From positions 1-46,594 of the forward strand of contig CALQZC010000004.1 of the NCBI GenBank assembly GCA_943349045.1: 46,594 bases of DNA, written 5' to 3'. This stretch comes from Candidatus Peribacteria bacterium (lineage in GTDB: Bacteria; Patescibacteriota; Gracilibacteria; UBA1369; UBA12463). The notes beneath the pieces were generated by a model. The model did no database searches, was not told where the DNA came from, and saw only the letters and a list, made by a program, of their open reading frames with translations. A program made the position numbers and the translations under genes. Shown here one piece after another: positions 16,167-24,850 of this stretch (positions within the stretch are counted from its first letter, which is position 1; the number at the start of each line of letters is the position of its first letter).

Positions 16167-17086
16167 TAAGCATTGTCATCCCTACCTACAACCGTGCTGA
16201 TATTCTCAAGGAGTGCCTTGAGCATCTCGCTCGTCAGACCTGCGCTCGAGAGGAGTTCGAAGTTATCGTTGTGAACGATGGCGGAAGCGACTCGACGGCG
16301 CAGGTTGTCTCTGAATTTGAAAAACAGCATCTCATGACTCTCAGATATTTTGAAAAAGAGAATGAGGGGCAGGGGATTGCGCGAAACTTTGGTGTTCAGC
16401 AGGCGAAGGGCGAGATCGTTGCTTTTATCGGAGATGATATTCTCGTTGATGAAACGTTTGCGGCGGAGCACCTGAAGATGCATGCGGCACATCCCGAGGA
16501 GCAGGCTGGCGTACTGGGATTTATCGAATGGGATCCGCGACTTCCGAAGACGCCGCTCTATGAATTTCTTACCAACGGTTCGATTATTCTTGGCCGGTAT
16601 GGTGGCCATCAGTTTGCCTATGAAAAACTAGAGGGCGCGACGGAGGCAACGTATGATTTTTTCTATACCTCAAATATTTCGCTCAAAACATCTCTCCTCA
16701 AAAAATTTCCATTTGATACCTCGTTTCTCAAATATGGCTGGGAAGATATCGCGCTCGGATATCAGCTCGTGAAGGAGGCTGGTTTTCGGCTTTTTTATAC
16801 CAAGCAGGCGTTTGCTTATCACTACCATCCGATGGACGAAGAGTCACTGAAAAAGCGCATGTATGCCATCGGGAAGGCGGCAGTACTCTTTGATCAGAAG
16901 TATCCGGAACTGCACAAAATTCCGACCGGAAAAAAACTTCTCGCGTTTCAAATCCTCGGTTCGGCACCGGTGGTTGGATTTTTTAAACTCCTTGCCAATT
17001 TTCTTGGTTGGTATCACTGGTACTACTTCGCCATTTCAAAAAAATATTTTCTGGAGGGGGTTAGCGGCAAGGCTTTTTCGGGGTAG
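16163..17086 (+). CDS. Family 2 glycosyltransferase
   Basis: A 307-residue GT-A protein: MISIVIPTYNRADIL at the N-terminus, VVNDGGSDST (D39), the DXD-like GDDI (D91-D92), and the acceptor-side KYGWEDIALGYQLVKEAGFRL. It should transfer a nucleotide-activated sugar to an unknown acceptor at the membrane surface; the C-terminus has hydrophobic stretches (about 260-295) that may dock to the membrane. It starts with GTG overlapping the ssb stop by 4 bases, an odd pairing of DNA replication and surface sugar genes by translational coupling. Confidence 0.85.
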   Translation: MISIVIPTYNRADILKECLEHLARQTCAREEFEVIVVNDGGSDSTAQVVSEFEKQHLMTLRYFEKENEGQGIARNFGVQQAKGEIVAFIGDDILVDETFAAEHLKMHAAHPEEQAGVLGFIEWDPRLPKTPLYEFLTNGSIILGRYGGHQFAYEKLEGATEATYDFFYTSNISLKTSLLKKFPFDTSFLKYGWEDIALGYQLVKEAGFRLFYTKQAFAYHYHPMDEESLKKRMYAIGKAAVLFDQKYPELHKIPTGKKLLAFQILGSAPVVGFFKLLANFLGWYHWYYFAISKKYFLEGVSGKAFSG

Positions 17087-17115
17087 TTCTGATTTAGAGT
17101 ATGAGATTTTTTATT

Positions 17116-18066
17116 TTATAATAGCTGTGGATTTTTTTCTATTTTTTCTCTATTTCCATTGAGGAATGTTTGTATGTCGATGATTCCTTTTCCCTCGAGT
17201 TGGATTTTGATTGGATAGATGGAGCCCTCTTTTGTTCCAACGGCAAGAGACTTTTCTTCTTTTGATATTTTCATCAGACCCGGTGTTATTTTTTCATCTC
17301 GATATTTCGCCTCGATGATTTTTAGACGCTTTCCATCCCAACTTGTGAAGCATGAGGGCCATGGTGTGAAGGCGCGAATTTGATTGAAAATTTCTTGGGC
17401 TGTTTGCTCTGTCCACCTGATTCGACCGTCGTCTTTTTCAATTTTACTACAGAAGGTTGCCTGTGCGTGATTCTGCGGAATGGGTCGAAGATGGCCGTCT
17501 ATGTAATCCAGGAGTACGGGTGTGATAAACTCACCTCCCATGACCCCGAGCTTTTGTCCGAGAGACTCAGCGGTGTCTTCATCACTGATGGGAAGTTTTT
17601 TCACAAACAAGATATCGCCTGCGTCCATCTTCTCGTTGATCTTGATAATCGTGATACCGGTGGCACTTTCGCCGTTCAGGAGAGCCTGCTGGATAGGGGA
17701 GGCGCCACGATACTTTGGTAATAGTGATACGTGGATGTTTAGCGCACCATGCTTTGGAATATTGAGAATTTTTTTTGGTATGATCTGACCGTATGAAATG
17801 ATCACGAAGGCATCGGGCTTCAGCTCACGAATGAGGTCCGTAAACTCTTCATTATCACGTAAACTTTCGGGCTGCAGGACAGGAATGCCGCTCTTTTCAG
17901 CGAGCACCTTAACGGCTGATTGGGTCATCTCTAGGTGCCTACCAGCTGGCTTATCCGGCTGCGTAACGACCGCGACGACCTCGATTTCTTCGCTTTCTGC
18001 TAAGGAATGGAGGGTGGGGAGGGCGATCTCTGGAGTCCCAAAAAATATAACTTGATATTTTTTCAT
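17116..18066 (-). CDS. fmt: Methionyl-tRNA formyltransferase
   Basis: Fmt formylates initiator Met-tRNA. The 316-residue protein has IFFGTPEIALPTL, the formyl-transfer residues N110 and H112 in NIHVSLLPKYRGASP and D148 in KMDAGDIL, plus the C-terminal FTPWPSCFTSWDGKRLKI domain. It is convergent with the glycosyltransferase and divergent from nrnA, 23 bases from that start; both promoters must overlap in or beyond this small gap. Confidence 0.95.
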   Translation of the reverse strand: MKKYQVIFFGTPEIALPTLHSLAESEEIEVVAVVTQPDKPAGRHLEMTQSAVKVLAEKSGIPVLQPESLRDNEEFTDLIRELKPDAFVIISYGQIIPKKILNIPKHGALNIHVSLLPKYRGASPIQQALLNGESATGITIIKINEKMDAGDILFVKKLPISDEDTAESLGQKLGVMGGEFITPVLLDYIDGHLRPIPQNHAQATFCSKIEKDDGRIRWTEQTAQEIFNQIRAFTPWPSCFTSWDGKRLKIIEAKYRDEKITPGLMKISKEEKSLAVGTKEGSIYPIKIQLEGKGIIDIQTFLNGNREKIEKNPQLL

Positions 18067-18079
18067 ATTACTTTACAAT
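18052..18079 (+). promoter_or_regulatory. Promoter of nrnA
   Basis: TTGATA (18052-18057), 16 bases, TACAAT (18074-18079). The ATG is only 10 bases past the -10, so the leader is about 4 bases. The -35 lies inside the first codons of fmt. Confidence 0.5.
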
Positions 18080-18089
18080 TTTACCTTCT

Positions 18090-19115
18090 ATGAAAGAAGA
18101 TATCACAACTACATTTCGGGAGGCAAAGAAACTTATCGAGCGATCTGAAAAGATTTTGCTTATTTCGCACCGTCGTCCAGATGGCGATACGTTGGGTGCG
18201 AATCTTGCTATTCATTTTTACCTCCAGGCCATGGGAAAACAGACCACGCTTGCGTGTATCGATGAGCCCTCTGAACGGTACGACTTTCTTCCTGATATTC
18301 ACAAGTTCGTGAAGGATTTCACCTATACTGACTATGACCTCATTATCGTCTCGGATGCGGGGGCACACTACATGACGCAGTATCACACGATCTATCCGGA
18401 TATTTTTTCCGGAAAGGTTCCGGTTCTCAACATCGATCACCACGCTTCGAACGACAACTTCGGTACCTTGAATATGGTTGATCCTGACGCTCCATCAACC
18501 ACAGTTCTTTTACATCGCTGGTTTGCATTTCTTCGAATCACCATTTCGCCGTCGATGGCGACCGCACTCCTCACGGGAATTTATAATGATACGGGAAGCC
18601 TCATGCACTCGAATACCACTGAGGAGGTCTACCGCATGTGTGCCGATTTGGTTGCGAGGGGGGCACGTGTGAACTCTATTTCGCGTGGTATGTTCCGAAG
18701 TAACTCACTGAGTACGCTGAAACTCTGGGGACGTGTTCTTGAAAATATGAAGGTGACGGAAGACGGGGTGTGTATGTCGGTCCTCACGATGAAAGATTTC
18801 GAAGAGTCTGGTGCTCATCCCGATGAGTCGGGTGGCGTCATAGACCTCCTCAATGCGGTTCCGGATACGAAGTTCTCTGTGTTACTTGCTGAGGATGGAA
18901 AGGGGAATATCAAAGGTTCGTTTCGAACACGACGTGATGACATCGATCTCTCGGCGCTTGCTGCCAACTTCAATGGTGGTGGACATAAAAAAGCTGCAGG
19001 TTTCAGTATTCCTGGTCGCATTCATAAAGAAATTACCTGGAAGATCACTTCCGATAAACCATTCCCTGAGGGTCTCAGTAATCCGATTCAGGGTTTGACG
19101 ATTCAGAGCTCCTAG
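18090..19115 (+). CDS. nrnA: DHH/DHHA1 phosphoesterase, NrnA-like (nanoRNase/pAp phosphatase family)
   Basis: The 341-residue protein has the DHH superfamily metal motifs: SHRRPDGDTLGAN (D31, D33), VSDAG (D89), NIDHHASND (DHH 116-118) and the NDTGS motif, then a DHHA1 domain with FNGGGHKKAAGF near the C-terminus. Family members degrade 2-5-mer RNAs and 3'-phosphoadenosine 5'-phosphate; related GdpP/RecJ enzymes differ in domain layout. It is the first gene of a plus-strand run. The exact substrate is inferred from family only. Confidence 0.88.
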   Translation: MKEDITTTFREAKKLIERSEKILLISHRRPDGDTLGANLAIHFYLQAMGKQTTLACIDEPSERYDFLPDIHKFVKDFTYTDYDLIIVSDAGAHYMTQYHTIYPDIFSGKVPVLNIDHHASNDNFGTLNMVDPDAPSTTVLLHRWFAFLRITISPSMATALLTGIYNDTGSLMHSNTTEEVYRMCADLVARGARVNSISRGMFRSNSLSTLKLWGRVLENMKVTEDGVCMSVLTMKDFEESGAHPDESGGVIDLLNAVPDTKFSVLLAEDGKGNIKGSFRTRRDDIDLSALAANFNGGGHKKAAGFSIPGRIHKEITWKITSDKPFPEGLSNPIQGLTIQSS

Positions 19116-19124
19116 TGTTAGGAT
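19095..19124 (+). promoter_or_regulatory. Leaderless promoter of the membrane protein at 19131
   Basis: TTGACG (19095-19100), 18 bases, TAGGAT (19119-19124) with an extended TG. The ATG is exactly 6 bases beyond the -10. Confidence 0.6.
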
Positions 19125-19130
19125 CTAATC

Positions 19131-20126
19131 ATGCTCAGGAAAATTATTGCCTCACTTGTATTCGTTATTTTTGTGATAGCGAGTATTCCCTTCTTTTTTG
19201 GACTGGCGTTTGGTAAGACATTTCTTTCGGGAACGTTCTATAGCGGTACACTTTTGGATACCGCGTACACCCCGTTTGTTGATGTTGCGACACGGAGTGT
19301 GCATCAGCTTGATCCGGCGTTTCAGAAGCACTTTAGTGAGGATGAGATTCGTGAAAAAATTCGTACCCACTTTTCAAAAGATATTCTTAAACAGTCGATT
19401 GAGAACTCCGTTCAGGCATTTTCTGCTGCGTCACTTTCCCAGGAATCAAAACGAAGTACGAGTTTCCGGCTCAACCTTACGCCCATCGTCAACGCTTCTG
19501 GCGGTTTTGTTCGCGAGATGATTGGCCTGGTTTTTGACCGTATTCCTGCGTGTAAGACTGGAGAGACACCGGTTCTTAAAAGCTCGAAAGATATTTTCGA
19601 GAGCTGCATTCCGGCTGAGTTGGCCAAAGCAGATAGTAAACAAGAAGTTACGGCTCATTTCGAGCAGCTGTATAAAAAAATGCTTTTTAAAGAGTACTCG
19701 AGTTTCGGTGGTGGGTACTCATATGATGTTCCCGTACCTGGTTCTCGAACAAGCTATCTGCAGTTTGCCGGATTTCTTGATCAGGGATTATTATACTTGG
19801 CCTCTTTTCTTGTTGCCTTTACAATTTTACTCCTCCTCACCTGGGTGAAGCATTGGGATATCGGACTGAGATGGGTTGGCACCATGTGGATTACCTCGGC
19901 GGTACTTGGCGGCATCTTTGCTTTTTTTCTGCTCTTTTCTCATGTTTTCTTTCCTTCTGAGCTATTTGGCGTTCCGTCAGGGAGTGATGGATATGCCCAT
20001 CTTATGTCGTTTGTTCGTATTCTCTCTGCTGCGTTCGTAAAGGTGTATGCCTTTATACTTTGTATTCCGCTCGTTATTGGCATTATCTTCTATCTGTCTG
20101 GTCGACGCCTTGAATCTTCTCTGTGA
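19131..20126 (+). CDS. Membrane protein of unknown function with an extracytoplasmic domain
   Basis: No family recognised. The 331-residue protein has an N-terminal span (about 5-27), a soluble part of roughly 190 residues that should be outside the membrane, then three spans (about 218-238, 247-270, 295-323). Two cysteines (141 and 159) in the outer part could form a disulfide. It ends with a TGA stop. The next gene starts 9 bases on, and both look like part of an envelope gene cluster. Confidence 0.7.
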   Translation: MLRKIIASLVFVIFVIASIPFFFGLAFGKTFLSGTFYSGTLLDTAYTPFVDVATRSVHQLDPAFQKHFSEDEIREKIRTHFSKDILKQSIENSVQAFSAASLSQESKRSTSFRLNLTPIVNASGGFVREMIGLVFDRIPACKTGETPVLKSSKDIFESCIPAELAKADSKQEVTAHFEQLYKKMLFKEYSSFGGGYSYDVPVPGSRTSYLQFAGFLDQGLLYLASFLVAFTILLLLTWVKHWDIGLRWVGTMWITSAVLGGIFAFFLLFSHVFFPSELFGVPSGSDGYAHLMSFVRILSAAFVKVYAFILCIPLVIGIIFYLSGRRLESSL

Positions 20127-20135
20127 TCCATCAAC

Positions 20136-20510
20136 ATGACCCATCAAAAGTATCTTTCCATCATTGGTCTGGCCGCACTCTTAAGTTGGATTGGTTGGTT
20201 TGTTGTCCTCTTCAAACTGACGCCCTTTGAGTCGACTGGTATGGCGCTTGGATTTTTCTTTATGACACTCTTTCTTGCCCTTTCCTGCACTTTTGCGATC
20301 TTTGGATTCTATATCCGACTCTGGCTCAACCGGAATGAGGTGTACTACCACCATATCAATATCTCACTTCGACAGGGGGTGCTGTTGAGTCTTCTTACCA
20401 TGGGTGCACTCGCACTTCAACTCGCTACCGTTCTCACCTGGTGGACGGGTATTCTTTTGATTACATCGGTTGTCTTGATTGAACTCTACTTTGCTATTAG
20501 TGCGAAGTAG
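20136..20510 (+). CDS. Small four-span membrane protein
   Basis: No function recognised. The 124 residues hold four hydrophobic segments (about 8-26, 35-60, 80-97, 101-120) with short polar loops. Proteins of this shape are frequent in CPR genomes. It is cotranscribed with the preceding membrane protein and its stop abuts that of lepB with no gap. Confidence 0.7.
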   Translation: MTHQKYLSIIGLAALLSWIGWFVVLFKLTPFESTGMALGFFFMTLFLALSCTFAIFGFYIRLWLNRNEVYYHHINISLRQGVLLSLLTMGALALQLATVLTWWTGILLITSVVLIELYFAISAK

Positions 20511-21284
20511 TTATTTTTTTACGCTCTGGTCGTGTGGATTTTTGAGTCGTCCAAACTTTTCAAGTGGAAAGAGTACGAGGTACGCTTTTCCTTCGATGTG
20601 CTCCATGCTGATGTAGGCGTCGGTCTCGAATGAGCAGTTACTGACAATCGAGCTTCTGAAACAGCTGCGGGCATCTGTGGATACCGCTCTATTGTCACCA
20701 AAGACGAGATATCTGTCTGCGGGTACCGTGAACTTTGTTTTTCCAGGAATGAGTGGTTGGGTGTTTCCCTGGTTTGTTGGACTGAGGTATGGTTCGCTGA
20801 GCTTGAATCCATTCGGATGGTCTTTATTCGTGACGTATACTTGGCCATTTTTCAGCTCAACCGTTTCTCCCGGGAGGCCAATGATGCGCTTGATGAAGAA
20901 CTCTTGTTCATCAAGATGGAAGAGGGTTTTTATGAGGCTCTCAAGTTTGCCATACTGCGTATGTCCTGGTGGGCGGAAGACGACGATGTCACCGCGTTCT
21001 GGCTGACCCGTGATATAGCTGAGTTTACTGATGATGAGATATTCACCATATCCGGTGTTGCACACGTTGTTTTCATAATTAAGCGTGTTACACATTGAGG
21101 TTCCATGAACCTGAAATGGTGCAATTAAATAGGTACGAATAAGGAGTACCAACCCGACGATAATAACGGCGTCGAGCAATATCTCAGCGAGAAATTTGAG
21201 CCCAACCCTGAACGGATTCTTTTTTTTGTGGTGTACCGGTGGCTGGTCGAGTCGAATTACCTCTTCTTCCTTTTCGTGTTGCAT
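20511..21284 (-). CDS. lepB: Signal peptidase I
   Basis: The 257-residue S26 protease has a cytoplasmic N-terminal tail, one membrane span (about 31-53), the catalytic serine in HGTSMCNTL (S63), the general-base lysine in FIKRIIGLPGE (K122) and the box E motif YLVFGDNRAVSTDARS. It removes signal peptides from Sec-exported proteins. Cysteines in SMCN, NNVCN, RSCF and SNCSF suggest possible disulfides outside the membrane. Its promoter shares -35 bases with the divergent PH-domain gene. Confidence 0.94.
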   Translation of the reverse strand: MQHEKEEEVIRLDQPPVHHKKKNPFRVGLKFLAEILLDAVIIVGLVLLIRTYLIAPFQVHGTSMCNTLNYENNVCNTGYGEYLIISKLSYITGQPERGDIVVFRPPGHTQYGKLESLIKTLFHLDEQEFFIKRIIGLPGETVELKNGQVYVTNKDHPNGFKLSEPYLSPTNQGNTQPLIPGKTKFTVPADRYLVFGDNRAVSTDARSCFRSSIVSNCSFETDAYISMEHIEGKAYLVLFPLEKFGRLKNPHDQSVKK

Positions 21285-21292
21285 ATGAAGCT

Positions 21293-21321
21293 ATGGTAAT
21301 CCGATTTGCTTCAGTTTACAA
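21293..21321 (-). promoter_or_regulatory. Promoter of lepB
   Basis: Minus strand: TTGTAA (21321-21316), 17 bases, TACCAT (21298-21293), then 8 bases to the ATG. It faces the plus-strand promoter at 21315-21343 and shares its -35 bases. Confidence 0.55.
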
Positions 21322-21343
21322 GCTGACTGACTGCGCGTATCAT
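21315..21343 (+). promoter_or_regulatory. Promoter of the PH-domain gene
   Basis: TTTACA (21315-21320), 17 bases, TATCAT (21338-21343), then 8 bases to the ATG, so the leader is at most 2 bases. Confidence 0.55.
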
Positions 21344-21351
21344 GCAGATGC

Positions 21352-22005
21352 ATGAAATTTACCTACTATTTCTTCGGGGAGTATCTCGAAAAAGGGGAGA
21401 AGATTCACGCCGTGATTCATAGAAATCTCGCGGTGATGACGCCTCTATTTTTCAAAGTTTTTGTGGTAGGTTTTTTCCTTCCTATCGCTATTCTCTTCTT
21501 TTTTCCAACGCTCTTTTGGCCCATGATTGGCTGGATGATTCTCGGGTTTCTGGCTATTTTCTATCATCTTTATGACTGGTATTACTATGTCTGGCTCATT
21601 ACTGATCGTGCAGTCGTGGATGTTCGCTCACCGGGTCTCTTTGAGGTTTCAACAACCCGTATCGAGTACCACATGGTCGAAGGTGTCAGTTATACGATCT
21701 CTGGTTTCTGGCGTACTGTCCTTGGATATGGGGATGTCACGCTGGAAAAAGTTGGTGGGAGTTCGAGGATGTCGATGCCTGGTGCGAATAATCCGAAGCG
21801 CATTGAACGATTTATTTTGAAGTATCAGGAGGAGTACATGAATCACCACAATTACAGTAGTCACGATAATTTAAAGTCACTTCTTTCTGGTATGCTCTAT
21901 GAGCATATGAAAAAAATGGGTACGGAAAACCCTGAGGAGCTCGAGAAGGTTGAAGCCACTCCTGTTGAAAAGAAAAAGGTTATTAAGCGAGTTGTGCGCC
22001 GTTAA
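21352..22005 (+). CDS. Bacterial PH-domain (bPH2, YdbS/YdbT-like) membrane protein
   Basis: The 217-residue protein has two spans (about 31-51 and 56-75) and then a bPH2-type domain: WLITDRAVVDVRSPGL and RIEYHMVEGVSYTISG, with GYGDVTLEK and PKRIERFI. Family function is poorly known. A lysine- and glutamate-rich tail follows. The next gene begins 9 bases downstream, so they form an operon. Confidence 0.75.
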   Translation: MKFTYYFFGEYLEKGEKIHAVIHRNLAVMTPLFFKVFVVGFFLPIAILFFFPTLFWPMIGWMILGFLAIFYHLYDWYYYVWLITDRAVVDVRSPGLFEVSTTRIEYHMVEGVSYTISGFWRTVLGYGDVTLEKVGGSSRMSMPGANNPKRIERFILKYQEEYMNHHNYSSHDNLKSLLSGMLYEHMKKMGTENPEELEKVEATPVEKKKVIKRVVRR

Positions 22006-22014
22006 AACATTTCT

Positions 22015-22428
22015 ATGGAGCAAATTATTGTCTGGATTGCGGTATTCGTTGGGATTCTCTTTTTTGCGTTTTTATACCGAACTCTCCGTCGTCGGCGTCA
22101 AATTTTTTCGAAGTCAGAGCTGATGGTCATTCGCGGTCGTTTCAAGGATTTGGAAAAACGGGTGTATTGGGATCCGCGACATGCCATTCTGGAGGGTGAC
22201 AAGCTCCTCGATCTCTTGCTTCACAAGAAGGGATACCATGGCACACTGGGTGAAAAGTTAAAAAAAGCCGATCGGAATCTCGATGGTATTCAGGAGTTGT
22301 GGGATGCCCATAAGCTTCGAAATCGAATTGCCCATGAGCTGGATGTGAAGATTGATCCGCGAGATGCGAAACGTGCCCTTGCTTCTTATAGAAAGGCGTA
22401 TCATAGTTGGGGCGTTGATCTGGAGTAG
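22015..22428 (+). CDS. Membrane-anchored HEPN-like protein
   Basis: A 137-residue protein with one N-terminal span (about 4-22) and a helical cytoplasmic domain. The segment LRNRIAHELDV holds an R-x4-H motif (RNRIAH), the core of HEPN-domain RNases, and the preceding AHKLRN helix and following DAKRALASYRKAY helix fit that fold. HEPN proteins are often RNases in toxin or defence systems, but many are inert scaffolds. No nucleotidyltransferase partner is adjacent. The assignment is tentative. Confidence 0.55.
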   Translation: MEQIIVWIAVFVGILFFAFLYRTLRRRRQIFSKSELMVIRGRFKDLEKRVYWDPRHAILEGDKLLDLLLHKKGYHGTLGEKLKKADRNLDGIQELWDAHKLRNRIAHELDVKIDPRDAKRALASYRKAYHSWGVDLE

Positions 22429-22454
22429 CTTTATGAAGAGTAACCCGATGCTGC

Positions 22455-23063
22455 ATGAAGATAAAACCACTTATTGTCGGTATCTTTGGCCCACCCGGGA
22501 GTGGTAAGTCGACACTTCTTGAGTTTTTTCGGGAAAAAGGATTTCATGTTTGGAAGGCTGATCATGCGGTAAAGGAGCTTTATAAGGCTAATGGAGCTGG
22601 TGCGAAGCGAATAGGGGAGTACTTTGGGAAGAATTTTTTGGCGAGTGATGGCTCGGTCCTGATTCCACGTCTCTCCCGTATGGTGCTCTCGAAGTCCATG
22701 AAGCTAAAGATTCTCGAGTATATGATTCATCCGCTGGTCTTGAACGAGGCGGTTCAGTGGATTGATCAGCAGAAAAAACTCGGTCATGAGCAACTGGCTA
22801 TCGAGGCTGCTGCGTTTGAGTTTGATGGTATTGGAAAGCATACTGATTTGCTCGTCAAGGTGCAGGCGGATATGGAGATCTGTCGAGAGCGTGTTCTCGC
22901 ACGGGGTAAGACTGATGCCTATTTCAAGGCTCTTTATTCGGTTACTCGTAAGTACGAGACCCCTTATATCATCGAAAACTCGGGAACGATGGATGAGTTT
23001 AAAAACAGGTTTGAAAATCTGTACAGAGAGATTACAATGTCCCCGTATGTCGCAACTCTTTGA
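22455..23063 (+). CDS. coaE: Dephospho-CoA kinase
   Basis: The 202-residue protein has the P-loop GPPGSGKST (12-20), KADHAVKELY matching the family's DAD/DAxAREL segment, MIHPLV and IEAAAFEF. CoaE phosphorylates dephospho-CoA in the last step of CoA synthesis. The lid and C-terminal half are more divergent than usual, so a related nucleotide kinase is a minor alternative. It overlaps gatB by 17 bases. Confidence 0.8.
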   Translation: MKIKPLIVGIFGPPGSGKSTLLEFFREKGFHVWKADHAVKELYKANGAGAKRIGEYFGKNFLASDGSVLIPRLSRMVLSKSMKLKILEYMIHPLVLNEAVQWIDQQKKLGHEQLAIEAAAFEFDGIGKHTDLLVKVQADMEICRERVLARGKTDAYFKALYSVTRKYETPYIIENSGTMDEFKNRFENLYREITMSPYVATL

Positions 23064-24486
23064 AACGGTCATCGGCCTCGAAATTCACGCTCAGATCTCG
23101 ACTCAGTCGAAGATGTTTTGTAGCTGTTCGGCGAATGCCTATAATGCGGAGCCAAATGAGAACACCTGCCCGGTGTGCATGGGTTTCCCTGGCCAACTTC
23201 CCGTGATTAATGAAGAGGCAGTTCGGAAGGGGATTATGGCGGCTCTTGCCTTGAACTGTACGATTCCTGAAATTTCTAAGTTTGATCGAAAAAACTACTT
23301 CTATCCCGACCTTCCAAAAGGATTCCAGATTTCCCAGTTTGATAAGCCAGTTTCCGAGAAGGGTTCTTTGAATATCTTCGTCGAGGGCGTGGAAAAGACT
23401 ATTCGCGTGACGAGACTCCATCTGGAGGATGATGCTGGAAAGCTCTCCCATATTGAGCGCGGAACACTCTGTGACTATAATCGATCCGGCATTGGCCTCA
23501 TGGAAATTGTCAGTGAGCCAGATATTCGGTCGGCTGCTGAGGCTTCGGCCTATGCGAAGGAAGTTCAGATTGTGCTGCGGTATATCGGTTCCAGTGAGGC
23601 TGACATGGAAAAGGGTATGATGCGTTTCGATGCGTCGGTTTCGTTGCGGCCGGTGGGTGATGAGACGCTGTATCCCCGTGCTGAAATTAAAAATTTGAAC
23701 TCATTCAAGTCGCTGGAGAGTGCGATTGAATTTGAAGTTCGTAGACAGCGTAAGTTGTGGGAAGCGGGTAAACCTCAAGATAAAAATATTACGGTTGGCT
23801 GGAAGGAGGAAAAACAGGAGACCTACTTTATGCGTGAAAAGGAGGGCGCTGACGACTATCGATATTTTCCTGAACCGGATCTTCCGCCACTTCGTGCACC
23901 GAAAGAGATGGTTGATGAATATCGAAAATTACTCCCAGAGTTGCCGTATGTTCGACGTCTCAGATATGCGAAGGATTATGGTTTGAGCGAAGGCGATATT
24001 TATTTATTGAGCGAAAATCGACCGCTGGCAGAATACTTTGAGAACACTCTTTCTCTGACCAAGTGTGAACCGAAAAAAGTGGCGAGTTTTATGACGACGG
24101 TTTTGATCCGATTTCTCAATGAAGATGCGAAGGATATTGATGAGTCGCCGGTTTCACCTCAGCATCTTGCCGAACTTTTGGATGCGGTTGAGTCTGGTAA
24201 GGTCTCAAATAACATGGCAAAGGGTGAAATTTTTGAGGAGATGTACCTGAAGAGTATGGGTGCGGCTGAAATTATTAAAGAAAAAGGTCTTGAGCAGGTG
24301 AGCGATACTGGCGAGATTGAAAAAGTTGCCGCTGAAGTTTTGGCTGCAAATCCATCTATTGTCGAAGAGTACCGGTCGGGAAAAGTGAAAGTTTTTGGCT
24401 TTTTGGTCGGTCAAGTCATGGCGAAGATGAAGGGTCGTGCCAACCCAGGTGTGGTCAATGATTTGATGAAGAAGTTGCTGGGGTAG
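23047..24486 (+). CDS. gatB: Asp-tRNA(Asn)/Glu-tRNA(Gln) amidotransferase subunit B
   Basis: The ATG at 23047 gives a 479-residue protein starting MSQLFETVIGLEIHAQI, the standard GatB start; the frame continues open upstream but that part overlaps coaE and is not family-like. Motifs are NTCPVCMGFPGQLP, NYFYPDLPKGFQISQ, LHLEDDAGKL and DYNRSGIGLMEIVSEPDI, with the YqeY-like tail GRANPGVVNDLMKKLL. GatB binds misacylated tRNA and ATP within GatCAB. gatA and gatC are not in the window. Confidence 0.96.
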   Translation: MSQLFETVIGLEIHAQISTQSKMFCSCSANAYNAEPNENTCPVCMGFPGQLPVINEEAVRKGIMAALALNCTIPEISKFDRKNYFYPDLPKGFQISQFDKPVSEKGSLNIFVEGVEKTIRVTRLHLEDDAGKLSHIERGTLCDYNRSGIGLMEIVSEPDIRSAAEASAYAKEVQIVLRYIGSSEADMEKGMMRFDASVSLRPVGDETLYPRAEIKNLNSFKSLESAIEFEVRRQRKLWEAGKPQDKNITVGWKEEKQETYFMREKEGADDYRYFPEPDLPPLRAPKEMVDEYRKLLPELPYVRRLRYAKDYGLSEGDIYLLSENRPLAEYFENTLSLTKCEPKKVASFMTTVLIRFLNEDAKDIDESPVSPQHLAELLDAVESGKVSNNMAKGEIFEEMYLKSMGAAEIIKEKGLEQVSDTGEIEKVAAEVLAANPSIVEEYRSGKVKVFGFLVGQVMAKMKGRANPGVVNDLMKKLLG

Positions 24487-24499
24487 TTTTGAGGTTCGT

Positions 24500-24529
24500 T
24501 TGGAATTTTTTTTAAAAAAGTGGTATAAT
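24500..24529 (+). promoter_or_regulatory. Promoter of the small membrane protein at 24556
   Basis: TTGGAA (24500-24505), 18 bases, TATAAT (24524-24529). It lies just past gatB and sets the following gene's start at 24556, with a leader of about 20 bases. Confidence 0.65.
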
Positions 24530-24555
24530 TGGTGTACTCATTCACTCGTTCCTCC

Positions 24556-24828
24556 ATGTTTGCAACTTCACAAGATGTTCTCTTCATGTCACTGGCTCTC
24601 GGTTTTATTGTCCTCGTGATTTTTCTCTCGATCGCGCTGATGTATCTGATCTTCATTTTGCGTGATACCTCGATGATGACTCACGATGCCAAGGAGGTCA
24701 CCCATAAAGTGAACCAGGTGGTCATTAGCCCATTGCGTTTTTTGGGAAGTTTAACCGATCACTTGAAGCCGTTTATTGACTCTATCAAGCAGCGAAAGGG
24801 GAAGCATGATGAAGAGGATGAGGAATAA
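24556..24828 (+). CDS. Small single-span membrane protein
   Basis: A 90-residue protein, MFATSQDVLFMSLALG at the start, with one long span (about 7-33), an amphipathic helix HDAKEVTHKVNQVVISPL and an acidic tail KHDEEDEE. The layout resembles DUF948-like proteins but I cannot assign it. The alternative GTG at 24529 lies in the -10 box and is rejected. The leader ends cgttcctcc before ATG. Confidence 0.65.
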   Translation: MFATSQDVLFMSLALGFIVLVIFLSIALMYLIFILRDTSMMTHDAKEVTHKVNQVVISPLRFLGSLTDHLKPFIDSIKQRKGKHDEEDEE

Positions 24829-24850
24829 TAATGAATTTCTGTTGGTCTTT

